Shown one piece after another: positions 1-7,535 of a stretch of DNA of 22,377 nt. Source of the DNA: an uncultured Lachnospiraceae bacterium (GTDB lineage Bacteria > Bacillota > Clostridia > Lachnospirales > Lachnospiraceae); assembly GCA_902803305.1 (NCBI GenBank), contig CADCPL010000063.1:1-22377 (forward strand). Direction: 5' to 3'. A model generated the notes under the pieces. The model ran no database searches and was not told the origin of the DNA. It was given only the letters and a program-made list of their open reading frames with translations. The translations under genes and the position numbers were made by a program. Within the stretch, counting starts at the first letter, position 1. Every line of letters starts with the position of its first letter.

Positions 1-506
1 TCAACAAGTGAAATGATCGTAAGCGCAAGTGCTATCCACATAAGCAGCATCGTGATGATCGAGAACATCTCCACATTTCCTATCATGAATCCGACCATGA
101 TCATCTGGAATACCGTCTTGACTTTACCCCATTTGCTCGCGGATATGACAACGCCGTCATCTGCCGCGATCAGTCTGATACCGCTTATGACAAACTCTCT
201 TGCGATTATGACGATGACGACCCACGCGGGTATACGCTCGAGCTCGACAAGACATATGAGCGCCGAACACACCAGCAGCTTGTCCGCAAGAGGATCCATC
301 AGTTTTCCGAAGTTGGTGACGAGCTTGTACTTTCTTGCGATCCTGCCGTCAAACAGGTCCGTAAATGCAGCTATGATAAAAATTGCAAGCGCGACCCACT
401 TGCACCAGCCTTCGCACCTTTGTCCGTCAATCTCGACAAGCATCAATATAACGAACACCGGCACAGCCAGTACTCTCATAACCGTAAGTTTATTGGGCAG
501 ATTCAT
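1..506 (-). CDS. pgsA: CDP-diacylglycerol-glycerol-3-phosphate 3-phosphatidyltransferase, 3' end beyond window
   Basis: Membrane enzyme of phosphatidylglycerol synthesis; it joins CDP-diacylglycerol and glycerol-3-phosphate to give phosphatidylglycerophosphate. The translation begins MNLPNKLTVMRVLAVP, the usual opening of the family. It carries the CDP-alcohol phosphotransferase signature at about residues 49-75 (D-x2-DG-x2-AR-x8-G-x3-D-x3-D, read as DLFDGRIAR through FGKLMDPLADK), with hydrophobic segments before and after it. About 168 codons are present and the C-terminal end lies off the left edge. The ATG at 506 overlaps the end of rimO by 17 bases, so the two are probably translationally coupled. 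It is the last visible gene of the yicC-gmk-rpoZ-rimO-pgsA run. The opposite-strand open frame over this stretch has no recognisable content. Confidence 0.95.
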   Translation of the reverse strand, partial: MNLPNKLTVMRVLAVPVFVILMLVEIDGQRCEGWCKWVALAIFIIAAFTDLFDGRIARKYKLVTNFGKLMDPLADKLLVCSALICLVELERIPAWVVIVIIAREFVISGIRLIAADDGVVISASKWGKVKTVFQMIMVGFMIGNVEMFSIITMLLMWIALALTIISLV

Positions 507-1803
507 CGATCAGCACCCCTTCCAGATCATATTCTCTCGCATCGGTGATGCGGACATCTATCATATCTCCGGTAACAAGCTCCCGGTCCGAATACACGAA
601 CACCAGTCCGTCTATATCCGGCGCATCCTTATAGGATCTTGCCACGTACACATCTTCCTCGGGCAGATACCCGTCCACCATAACGGTCAGCCGCGTATCC
701 TTCATCGCTTCTGCAGCTTCATATGCTATCGCCTGCTGCAGCTCATACAGTTCTTCCTGCCGGCTCTTCTTTACATCATCGGGAATTTGCGGGCTAAAAT
801 CATACGCCGGCGTTCCTTCTTCCGCCGAGTATGTAAATATCCCCAGTCTGTCAAATTCCATCTCATTGACAAATCTGTATGTCTCTTCAAAATCCTCCTG
901 CGTCTCCCCCGGAAAGCCCGCGATGAGCGTTGTTCTGATGCATATATCACTCATGGCTGCGCGAAGCTTTTCCACTACGCTTTTTATCTGACCCTGATCA
1001 GTGCGTCTTCCCATCCTGCGAAGAACCACGTCCGATCCGCTCTGGATCGGGATGTCGATGTAATGACATATCTTCGGATTGGTTGACATAACTTTGATCA
1101 ACTCATCCGTAACCTCTTCGGGATATGCGTATAAAATACGGATCCAGTTGATCCCATCTATTTCAGATAGTTTACATAACAGCTCGGGGAGTGACTTTTT
1201 CCCATACAGGTCCGTTCCGTACAGCGTAGTCTCCTGGGCAACGAGTATCAGTTCCTTTACCCCTTTATCCGCAAGCTCCTTCGCCTCGGCGATGAGCTCC
1301 TCCATCGGGACCGATCTGTACGGTCCCCTCAGTTTCGGAATGATGCAGTAACTGCAGTGCTTGTCGCAGCCCTCCGCTATCTTGAGGTATTCGTAGTGCC
1401 CCGGCGTCGTGATCACTCTGCCGCTCTCATCCGAAGCATGTGCGGTTTTTTTCTCATCAAGGATCCCGGCGATCACAGCCGCCATATCCTTTTTTTCGAG
1501 TGTTCCCACAACGGCGTCGACTTCGGGGATCTCTTTTATGATCTCGCTCTTATACCTCTCGCCCAGACACCCACAAACAATAAGAGCCTTAAGTTTGTCA
1601 TCCTTAAGGCGCGCCATTTCAAGAATGGTATCAATACTCTCCTGCTTCGCATCATGAATAAAACAGCACGTGTTTATTATAATGATGTCGGCATCATTCT
1701 CATCATCGGTAAGCTCGTATCCCGCCTTGCACAGTCCCGATATCATATGCTCGCTGTCCACGAGATTCTTATCGCATCCGAGCGAAACAGGAAGAAACTT
1801 CAT
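490..1803 (-). CDS. rimO: Ribosomal protein S12 methylthiotransferase RimO
   Basis: Radical SAM enzyme that adds a methylthio group to an aspartate of ribosomal protein S12. From the ATG at 1803 the protein is 437 aa. The N-terminal MTTase domain has the iron-sulfur cysteines C10 (SLGCDKN), C46 (NTCCF) and C79 (CGCL). The radical SAM domain has C146, C150 and C153 in EGCDKHCSYC. A C-terminal TRAM domain covers roughly the last 65 residues (DTRLTVMVDGY onward). The open frame extends 13 codons further upstream to 1842. The 1803 start was chosen because MKFLPVSLGCDKN is the family's normal beginning, GAGG sits 8 bases upstream, and the longer form would run into rpoZ. The rpoZ stop is 10 bases upstream. 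RimO was preferred over MiaB because of the SLGCDKNLVDSE opening. Confidence 0.96.
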   Translation of the reverse strand: MKFLPVSLGCDKNLVDSEHMISGLCKAGYELTDDENDADIIIINTCCFIHDAKQESIDTILEMARLKDDKLKALIVCGCLGERYKSEIIKEIPEVDAVVGTLEKKDMAAVIAGILDEKKTAHASDESGRVITTPGHYEYLKIAEGCDKHCSYCIIPKLRGPYRSVPMEELIAEAKELADKGVKELILVAQETTLYGTDLYGKKSLPELLCKLSEIDGINWIRILYAYPEEVTDELIKVMSTNPKICHYIDIPIQSGSDVVLRRMGRRTDQGQIKSVVEKLRAAMSDICIRTTLIAGFPGETQEDFEETYRFVNEMEFDRLGIFTYSAEEGTPAYDFSPQIPDDVKKSRQEELYELQQAIAYEAAEAMKDTRLTVMVDGYLPEEDVYVARSYKDAPDIDGLVFVYSDRELVTGDMIDVRITDAREYDLEGVLIDESAQ

Positions 1804-1813
1804 CGACCGTTCC

Positions 1814-2047
1814 TCAGTCCTCGGCAACGATCTTGATATCACCTTTTTCGAGTTCTTCTATCGCGACCGAAAGAGGCTTCTTCAGATTGGCATCCTTAAT
1901 GGCTGTAGGTCTTCCGTTAACGAGCTCACGTGCTCTCTTGGATGTTGCCATCACTATCGAATAACGGCTGTTTACTACGGGATGCTCTCCTACCTCCACT
2001 TCGCTGTTTGCTACCTTCATAAGGTCACTGTAAGACGGATGTAACAT
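1814..2047 (-). CDS. rpoZ: RNA polymerase omega subunit
   Basis: Small subunit that helps assemble RNA polymerase. The 77-aa product starts MLHPSYSDLM and contains the omega core NSRYSIVMATSKRARELV, followed by the conserved Ile/Lys-rich segment (AIKDANLKKPLSVAIEELEKG). A TTG at 2053 gives a frame two codons longer. The ATG at 2047 is preferred because AAGGAG lies 8 bases before it, while the same site would be only 2 bases from the TTG. The gmk stop codon ends 2 bases upstream, and rpoZ next to gmk is the standard Firmicute arrangement. Confidence 0.95.
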   Translation of the reverse strand: MLHPSYSDLMKVANSEVEVGEHPVVNSRYSIVMATSKRARELVNGRPTAIKDANLKKPLSVAIEELEKGDIKIVAED

Positions 2048-2049
2048 GA

Positions 2050-2697
2050 TCAATTCTCCTTTTTACTGTTTCGGGACAGATAGTCCTCGAATTCTTTTTT
2101 CTTATCGTTTATATAGTCACGATTTCTCGAAACTGCCATCCTCTGGCTTGATACTATCGCGTTAAAAAGCTCCACGCTTTCCGACAGAACATCATTTATC
2201 ATAAGATAATCGTATCTGTCAACAACCGTTATCTCCAGCCCCGCCTTTTTCATTCTCCTGTCTATGACCTCATCGGTCTCGGTTCCTCTGTGCTTAAGAC
2301 GGTTATGGATCTCCTCGACACTCGGCGGCATCACGAACACGAGCACTGCATCCGGATATTCTCTCTTAATGTTAAGAGCACCCTCTGTCTCGATCTCCAG
2401 AATGACGTTCTTGCCGGCCGCAAGCTGCTCCTTGACATACGCTCTCGGCGTTCCGTAATAATTTCCGACGTAGTTGGCATATTCAAGAAGTTCTCCTTCG
2501 GCGATCATCTTCTTGAATTCTTCCTCGGTCTTGAAGAAATAATGAACTCCTTCGATCTCGCCTTCTCTCGGGCTTCTTGTCGTAGCCGAAACGGACAGCA
2601 CATAATCATCATACTTTTCCATAAGTTCTTTGATTATCGTACCTTTTCCGGATCCGGCAAAACCTGACAGGATCACAAGAATGCCTCTGTTGTTCAT
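2050..2697 (-). CDS. gmk: Guanylate kinase
   Basis: Phosphorylates GMP to GDP with ATP in the cytoplasm. From the ATG at 2697 the product is 215 aa. The P-loop is GFAGSGKGT (residues 12-20), a variant of the more usual GPSGxGKGT. The GMP-binding segment SVSATTRSPREGE follows at about 35-47, with YFF and the YVGNYYGTP segment after it. The frame is open ten codons further, to 2727. The 2697 start is chosen because GGAGG lies 6 bases upstream and MNNRGILVILSG is the family-like beginning; nothing like a ribosome site precedes 2727. yicC ends 31 bases upstream. The small gene remA (DUF370), often found between yicC and gmk in Firmicutes, is not present here. Confidence 0.96.
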   Translation of the reverse strand: MNNRGILVILSGFAGSGKGTIIKELMEKYDDYVLSVSATTRSPREGEIEGVHYFFKTEEEFKKMIAEGELLEYANYVGNYYGTPRAYVKEQLAAGKNVILEIETEGALNIKREYPDAVLVFVMPPSVEEIHNRLKHRGTETDEVIDRRMKKAGLEITVVDRYDYLMINDVLSESVELFNAIVSSQRMAVSRNRDYINDKKKEFEDYLSRNSKKEN

Positions 2698-2728
2698 CCG
2701 CTGCCTCCGCGCCATCAGGCGCTGCATA

Positions 2729-3607
2729 TCATTCGATGTTCTGTATCTGCTCTCTTACCTTTTCGATATCGGTCTTTAAGTTGATCGCTATATCACTTGT
2801 AATAAGATCATTTGCCTTGGACAGGATCGTATTGGCCTCCCTGTTCATCTCCTGTGCGATAAAGTCAAGTTTTCTTCCGACGGAGCCGCCCGTCTCGAGA
2901 ATATCCTTTGTTGTACGGATGTGGCTCCTGAGCCTTACTATCTCTTCATCAACGCATATCCTGTCGGCATATATCGTAACTTCACCAAGTATCCTTGATT
3001 CATCTATCTTGGAGTCCGCAAGAAGATCGGCGACCTTATCGCACAGATCCTTCTTGTATTCTTCTATGATCTCCGGAGCGCGTTTTTCGATATCGTCAAC
3101 GTACGAAAGCATTCTTGTAAGCTTCTCAACAAGATCCTTTTTCAGGTTGTCACCCTCGGCTATCCTGGCTTCCACAAAATGCTCGGCCGCCTGCCTTATG
3201 ACCTTATCAAGGTCTGTCCATATCTCATCCTCATCAACATCCGCATCTTCTATTGAGAAAACTTCCGGATATCTTGAGAGCGTAGACACACGCACATCAT
3301 TTTCTATGCCGAACTCCTGAGCCATATCGGAGAGATATGAAAAATAAGCTCTTGCCATGTCACGATTATAACGAAGATTATAATTATTTTCTTTATAATC
3401 CTCGTAAGTGATGAATACATCAACCTTACCGCGTTGTATGTAATCTTTCAGCAGCGTTCTTATCGACGCTTCAAAAAACCCCAGCTTCTTCGGCATCTTG
3501 ATCGAACAATCCAGATATCTGTGATTAACGGACTTGATCTCAACCGTTATCCTGCGCTTTTCGTCGCTGAATTCAGCACGGCCGAAGCCGGTCATACTTT
3601 TTATCAT
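2729..3607 (-). CDS. yicC: YicC/YloC family endoribonuclease
   Basis: Full-length 292-aa member of the YicC/YloC family, described as an endoribonuclease acting on RNA in enterobacteria. The opening MIKSMTGFGRAE and the stretch EIKSVNHRYLDCSIKMP are diagnostic of the N-terminal domain. The C-terminal DUF1732 part has LRSHI, GRKLDFIAQEMNREANTI and the closing helix ending EQIQNIE. An AAGG-containing ribosome site precedes the ATG. It is the first gene of the gmk operon, about 55 bases downstream of a consensus promoter. Its context next to gmk and rpoZ matches other Firmicutes. The function is taken from family knowledge. Confidence 0.93.
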   Translation of the reverse strand: MIKSMTGFGRAEFSDEKRRITVEIKSVNHRYLDCSIKMPKKLGFFEASIRTLLKDYIQRGKVDVFITYEDYKENNYNLRYNRDMARAYFSYLSDMAQEFGIENDVRVSTLSRYPEVFSIEDADVDEDEIWTDLDKVIRQAAEHFVEARIAEGDNLKKDLVEKLTRMLSYVDDIEKRAPEIIEEYKKDLCDKVADLLADSKIDESRILGEVTIYADRICVDEEIVRLRSHIRTTKDILETGGSVGRKLDFIAQEMNREANTILSKANDLITSDIAINLKTDIEKVREQIQNIE

Positions 3608-3662
3608 TATGTACCTTCCACCAAATAATCAAAACGGTCTAAAGACTGCATAACCCCAGTAC

Positions 3663-3691
3663 ATTATAGTTAACAAGCATTACTCAGTCAA
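3663..3691 (-). promoter_or_regulatory. Sigma-A promoter for the yicC-gmk-rpoZ-rimO-pgsA operon
   Basis: On the minus strand TTGACT (3691-3686) and a perfect TATAAT (3668-3663) are separated by exactly 17 bases. It is the best match in the 127-base gap between rqcH and yicC. A perfect 6-base inverted repeat with a 3-base centre (TCAAGG tct CCTTGA, 3688-3702) overlaps the -35 box and could be an operator. The repeat has no T-run after it, so it is not a terminator. No clear terminator for rqcH was seen, so some read-through is possible. Confidence 0.8.
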
Positions 3692-3702
3692 GGAGACCTT
3701 GA
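3688..3702. repeat. Short inverted repeat overlapping the -35 box of the yicC promoter
   Basis: TCAAGG and CCTTGA flank a 3-base centre, giving a perfect 15-base dyad that shares four bases with the -35 hexamer at 3686-3691. The position suggests repressor binding. The size is small enough that chance cannot be excluded, and no regulator is assigned. Confidence 0.3.
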
Positions 3703-3734
3703 TCTTAAACGAAGCTTTATATCTGATATCTGTT

Positions 3735-5492
3735 TTATTCCGAACCGGTAACATCTGCCGGGATCCGAGCCTGTGCCACCATGGAATAATTGGTGTAATA
3801 TACAACGAATCCGGGTTTTGATCCGGAAGGTTTCTTTACTTCCTTGCGCTGTACGTAGTCAACCTCGACCTTGCCCATGCTCCGTCCGCTGCTGTAATAC
3901 GCCGCAATGCTTGCCGCTTCCTCGAACGTCCTGTCCGGGAGTTGTTTCCCTTCACACCTTACTATCACGTGACTGCCGGGCATCTTCTTGGCATGAAACC
4001 ACCAGTCTCCGCCGTTTGCAAGCTTAAATGTGATCTCATCATTCTGATAATTGTTCTTGCCTACATATATATGAAAGCCGTCAGATGAGATAAAGTGAAG
4101 CGGTCTGCTCTTTTGCGGCCTCTTCTTATCCCCGCGGCCTTTTCTCCTGATATATCCGCTGTCTATGAGTTCTTCCTTGATCTCTTCAAGATCATCAGCA
4201 TTTTCCGCCATGTCAAGGCTTGTCTCGATGCTGCGAAGATGTTCGATCTCACCGCCGGTCTCTTCGATAAGCTTAGTGACCGCTTCCTTCGTGCGCTTTA
4301 GCTTGTTGTATTTGTCAAAATACTTTACGGAGTTGGCCATCGCGCTTATCGTCGGATCGAGAGGGATCGTTATCTGTTCATTCGTATAATAATTGTCGCA
4401 CGTTATCTTATCCGCGCCTTCGGCGACGCTATATCCGTATGTCTGAAGGAGTTCTCCCCAGACTCTGAACTTTTCCATTTTTTCGGTATCGGCAAGCTGC
4501 TTCTTTTGAATGTCGTACTTCTTGACATTCCTCTCGAGCATCGTCGATACGATCTTTCGAAGATCCGCACTCTTCTGTCTGATGCGTGTGTATTCGTTAC
4601 GCCTTGCGTAATATGATATCAAAACCTCGCTGACCGTTCCAAAGGATTCATGCGCGCATCCCCTGTACTGGGAAAGCTCCAGCACTTCAAACTCGGCGGG
4701 ATTTCCGGCATCATCAAGTATTATCGCAGGGTGAAAATCACCCGCTTCGATCTTCGCATCGAGGTCTGCCAGAACATCTACTAGTTTACATAATTCATTC
4801 TCATCATACGTATTTGCTCCCCTGTCACTGTCAAGACCGGCAAGCTCACATACGCTTACGGCAACGGCAGGTGAGAATCCGGTGAATGTTGTGTAAACGG
4901 CCTTCGAAAGCGGTATAGGTTTACATAATTTTGCAATCAGGTTCTCATTCGACTGTTTACATAATATTTCGTTATGTAATTCAACCTTGCCCTCAGTCAC
5001 CGGTATGAAATACCCTCTTCCCGGAAGGACCTCTCTTACGGATGATACCGCGGCGGATATATGCTTGATACTGTCAATTATCGTGTTATCGGGCTTCCTG
5101 AATATGATGTTCGAGTGTTTACCCATGAGTTCGATGGTAAGGATCTTGCTGCAAAGGTCGCCCATCTCATCAAGGTGCTCTATACTGATATCGATTATCC
5201 TCTCGAGTCCCGGCTGAGTTATGCCGGTTATACGTCCGCCCTGTATGTGCTTTCTAAGAAGCATGCAAAAACCCGGAGCCGTCATCGGTGCCTGCTTGTT
5301 GTCGGGAGTCAGGTACACAAAAGGAAGAGTGGCTCCTGCCGAAATTAGAAGCCGCTCATTTGAATCCGCTGTCTTAACCGTTAACATGAGTTCATCAGAC
5401 TCGGGTTGTATGATCTTAGATATACGACCTCCGACCAGACGACGAGAAAGCTCGCCGGTCAGGGCCCTTATTGTGATCCCGTCAAGCGCCAT
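3735..5492 (-). CDS. rqcH: NFACT family protein RqcH (ribosome quality control, alanine tailing)
   Basis: 585-aa homologue of Rqc2/RqcH (older name: fibronectin-binding protein FbpA). It binds stalled 50S-peptidyl-tRNA complexes and recruits tRNA-Ala for C-terminal tailing. The NFACT-N domain begins MALDGITIRALTGEL. A helical and coiled-coil region fills the middle (about 300-440, charged KKYDIQKKQLADTEKMEKF). The NFACT-R (DUF814) domain lies at about 465-575 (DGFHIYVGKNNYQNDEITF, DWWFHAKKMPGSHVIV, DYVQRKEVKKP). The functionally important Asp97-Arg98 pair of B. subtilis RqcH falls on Glu97-Arg98 here. The ATG at 5492 follows the SCP2-like gene by 15 bases with no good Shine-Dalgarno, so it is probably translated by coupling. 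Three copies of a GTTTACATAA motif lie inside the gene. Confidence 0.95.
   Translation of the reverse strand: MALDGITIRALTGELSRRLVGGRISKIIQPESDELMLTVKTADSNERLLISAGATLPFVYLTPDNKQAPMTAPGFCMLLRKHIQGGRITGITQPGLERIIDISIEHLDEMGDLCSKILTIELMGKHSNIIFRKPDNTIIDSIKHISAAVSSVREVLPGRGYFIPVTEGKVELHNEILCKQSNENLIAKLCKPIPLSKAVYTTFTGFSPAVAVSVCELAGLDSDRGANTYDENELCKLVDVLADLDAKIEAGDFHPAIILDDAGNPAEFEVLELSQYRGCAHESFGTVSEVLISYYARRNEYTRIRQKSADLRKIVSTMLERNVKKYDIQKKQLADTEKMEKFRVWGELLQTYGYSVAEGADKITCDNYYTNEQITIPLDPTISAMANSVKYFDKYNKLKRTKEAVTKLIEETGGEIEHLRSIETSLDMAENADDLEEIKEELIDSGYIRRKGRGDKKRPQKSRPLHFISSDGFHIYVGKNNYQNDEITFKLANGGDWWFHAKKMPGSHVIVRCEGKQLPDRTFEEAASIAAYYSSGRSMGKVEVDYVQRKEVKKPSGSKPGFVVYYTNYSMVAQARIPADVTGSE
4955..4979. 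repeat. Inverted repeat inside rqcH made of a recurring TTACATAA motif
   Basis: TTACATAA (4957-4964) and TTATGTAA (4972-4979) form a perfect 8-base dyad with a 7-base spacer within rqcH coding sequence. The left half belongs to a 10-base motif, GTTTACATAA, found on the plus strand at 1170, 4784, 4919, 4955 and 14523. Coding constraint does not fully explain it, because four copies read Leu-Cys-Lys while the one at 14523 is in a different frame. Function unknown. Confidence 0.45.
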
Positions 5493-5507
5493 GAGATGAT
5501 CGATGCG

Positions 5508-5849
5508 TCAAGTCTTGACCTTGTCGAGTACCAGATTGAACTTGACTTCGTTCCCTTCGTATTTGATCAGTCCGTTGTACCATGCATCACGCACGGACAT
5601 TTTCTTGGACGCAAGCTGAAGCACAACATCGGCCGATGCTATTATCCTGCCGTCATGATTGTAGTAGTTGTACGGTTCGATGATGCATGCTCTTTCAGCC
5701 ACTTCGAAATAGAACGCTCCCGCACCTTCGCCCACAATATCGACTTCGATCGCGACATGCTCGAACACCTCACGAGCATCCGCATTCTCAAAAGTCTTGC
5801 GGACTTTCTTAACTATCTGTTCGAAAGTGATCGGTTTCTTTGCTGCCAT
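5508..5849 (-). CDS. SCP2-like (sterol carrier protein 2 fold) small protein
   Basis: 113-aa soluble protein resembling the SCP2 sterol-binding domain: an N-terminal helix (FEQIVKKVRKTFENA), beta strands with AIEVDIVGEGAGAFYFEV, then ADVVLQLASKKMSVRDAWYNGLIKYEGN, the region where SCP2 proteins have the lipid-pocket helix and the short G-x-I/L-K-x-x-G segment. There is no signal peptide or membrane segment. AAGGAG sits 6 bases before the ATG. It is the first gene of a two-gene unit with rqcH, 15 bases apart. Its ligand and any link to ribosome quality control are unknown; the pairing may be only positional. The assignment rests on motif likeness. Confidence 0.72.
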   Translation of the reverse strand: MAAKKPITFEQIVKKVRKTFENADAREVFEHVAIEVDIVGEGAGAFYFEVAERACIIEPYNYYNHDGRIIASADVVLQLASKKMSVRDAWYNGLIKYEGNEVKFNLVLDKVKT

Positions 5850-5878
5850 TTTACTCTCCTTAAAATACCTTCACTCTC

Positions 5879-5906
5879 ATTCTAACACGAATAAAAAAAC
5901 AGTCAA
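5879..5906 (-). promoter_or_regulatory. Promoter for the SCP2-like gene and rqcH
   Basis: On the minus strand TTGACT (5906-5901) and TAGAAT (5884-5879) are 16 bases apart, about 30 bases ahead of the SCP2-like start codon. A run of eight T follows the xpt stop just upstream (about 5940-5947), but no hairpin precedes it, so the xpt transcript may continue into this gene. Confidence 0.65.
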
Positions 5907-5951
5907 TATGTTAGCAACCACTAACGATTCTTATGTCAAAAAAATTATCAA

Positions 5952-6530
5952 TCAATGTCTGAATATTATCTCTCCGGTTTCATCATTCATAGCATCGACT
6001 ATCGCAAGCGACTCTACTCTTACGCCGCGCTCACGCAGTCTTTTTCCGCCTTCCTGAAATCCTTTTTCGATGAGTATTCCGACTCCGCAGAGCGTCGCTC
6101 CCGATCCGTTTATGATATCGATCAGTCCGTCGACCGCGCATCCGTTTGCAAGAAAATCATCTATGACAAGTATCTTGTCTTCGGGCGATAGATACTTCTT
6201 CGAAACGATGACATCGTACACTCTTTTGTGCGTAAAAGATTCGATCTTTGTCGAATAAACGGAACCGTCTATATTGATCGACTGACTCTTTTTTGCAAAC
6301 ACTACAGGCACATCAAAATACTGTGCAACGATAGCCGCGGCCGCAATACCCGATGCCTCGACAGTCAGTATCTTGTTTATCTCCACATCGGAAAAGATCC
6401 GTTTGAATTCTTTTCCTATCTCATTCATCAGTTTGATATCGATCTGATGATTAATGAAACTGTCAACCTTAAGAACGTTACCTGCTTTTACGATACCGTC
6501 TTTTTTGATCCTCTCTTCAAGTAATTCCAT
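5952..6530 (-). CDS. xpt: Xanthine phosphoribosyltransferase
   Basis: Converts xanthine (and usually guanine, less well) with PRPP to the nucleotide. The 192-aa product opens MELLEERIKKDGIVKAGNVLKVDSFINHQID, typical of Xpt, and has the PRPP-binding motif ILVIDDFLANG near residue 120. TVEASGIAAAAIVA and VVFAKKS are further family blocks. It starts 9 bases after the permease gene, so it is the last gene of the nucleoside uptake operon: import and salvage are made together. Many Firmicute xpt genes sit behind a purine riboswitch, but here neither the gap before xpt nor the operon leader shows the purine aptamer core. Confidence 0.95.
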   Translation of the reverse strand: MELLEERIKKDGIVKAGNVLKVDSFINHQIDIKLMNEIGKEFKRIFSDVEINKILTVEASGIAAAAIVAQYFDVPVVFAKKSQSINIDGSVYSTKIESFTHKRVYDVIVSKKYLSPEDKILVIDDFLANGCAVDGLIDIINGSGATLCGVGILIEKGFQEGGKRLRERGVRVESLAIVDAMNDETGEIIFRH

Positions 6531-6539
6531 GGCTTCCTG

Positions 6540-7535
6540 CTATCTCTCCTCTCGGAAATAATTTAGTCCCAGACTCTGCGGGAACTGATCCTCACGACGG
6601 TTGCGCATGCTCGTAAAGATGAGCACAATGAGTGTAACGACGTAAGGTATCATCTTGTAGAGTTCCTTCATCTCCATATGATCCATTCCGGTCGGTATGT
6701 ACAGATAAAGGATGTACAAACCTCCGAACAGTATCGACGCAAATATTCCCAGATCCGCTTTCCAGAGTGTGAATATGACAAGAGCTATCGCAAGCCAGCC
6801 TCTGTCTCCGAACGCATCATTTGACCATATCCCGCACGCATAATCCATAACATAGTAGAGTCCTCCGAAGCCTGCGATCACACATCCGATACAGGTCGCA
6901 AGGTACTTGTACTTCATGACATTGATACCTGCCGCATCTGCCGTCGCCGGGTTTTCTCCGACCGCACGAAGATGGAGTCCCGATCTTGTTTTTTTGAAAA
7001 AGAATGCAACCGCGAGTGCTATCACTATCGCAAGATACGCAAGGAAACCGTATGAGAAAAATATCTCACCGACAACACCGAGACTCTTTGCAAAAGGAAG
7101 CGATGCGCGAAAGCATGTACTCGTCTTCGATAAAGATATCGACGGTATATCCTGACCGGAAAGCTTGATGAGCGATCCTCCGAAAAAGTTTCCGAAGCCG
7201 ACGCCGAAAGTTGTCATCGCAAGACCTGTAACGTTCTGATTGGCGCGAAGCGTAACAACGAGAAACGAGTATATCAGACCCATAAGGAGTGATCCGGCCA
7301 TGCAGCACAGCATAGGTATGAGTATGGCAAGCGCGGCATTTACCTCTCCGGCTCCCACGGATCCCTCATAAAAGAATGAACCTATTACTCCGCTTATCGC
7401 CCCGACGTACATGACACCGGGAAGTCCGAGATTGAGGTTGCCAGATTTTTCCGTAACGATCTCACCCGTACATCCGAACAGCAGCGGGATGGACTGCGCA
7501 ACGGCTCTCGGAATGAAAGCAAGAAAACCTAACAT
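6540..7535 (-). CDS. nupQ: ABC transporter permease, nucleoside/BMP type (NupQ-like)
   Basis: 331-aa integral membrane protein of the BPD_transp_2 permease family, with around eight hydrophobic segments. Diagnostic stretches are GEIVTEKSGNLNLGLPGVM near the N-terminus and the cytoplasmic coupling region TRSGLHLRAVGENPATADAAGINV. It has the shorter length typical of the second permease in nucleoside importers such as B. subtilis NupNOPQ. The ATG at 7535 has a strong AAAGGAGG 7 bases upstream and overlaps the end of the other permease gene by 7 bases. Expected partners are the neighbouring permease, the ATPase and the lipoprotein. Substrate inferred as nucleosides or purine bases. Confidence 0.9.
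   Translation of the reverse strand: MLGFLAFIPRAVAQSIPLLFGCTGEIVTEKSGNLNLGLPGVMYVGAISGVIGSFFYEGSVGAGEVNAALAILIPMLCCMAGSLLMGLIYSFLVVTLRANQNVTGLAMTTFGVGFGNFFGGSLIKLSGQDIPSISLSKTSTCFRASLPFAKSLGVVGEIFFSYGFLAYLAIVIALAVAFFFKKTRSGLHLRAVGENPATADAAGINVMKYKYLATCIGCVIAGFGGLYYVMDYACGIWSNDAFGDRGWLAIALVIFTLWKADLGIFASILFGGLYILYLYIPTGMDHMEMKELYKMIPYVVTLIVLIFTSMRNRREDQFPQSLGLNYFREER

Noticed and set aside
13..1086. 357-codon plus-strand open frame over pgsA and rimO
   Set aside because: It lies antisense to two certain genes, has no motif or ribosome site, and its composition looks like a complement shadow.
3703..3734. Terminator for rqcH
   Set aside because: Only short AT-rich dyads such as GATATC are present, without a GC stem and T-run.
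5936..5955. T-run after xpt as a terminator
   Set aside because: Eight T follow the stop on the minus strand, but no stem precedes them.
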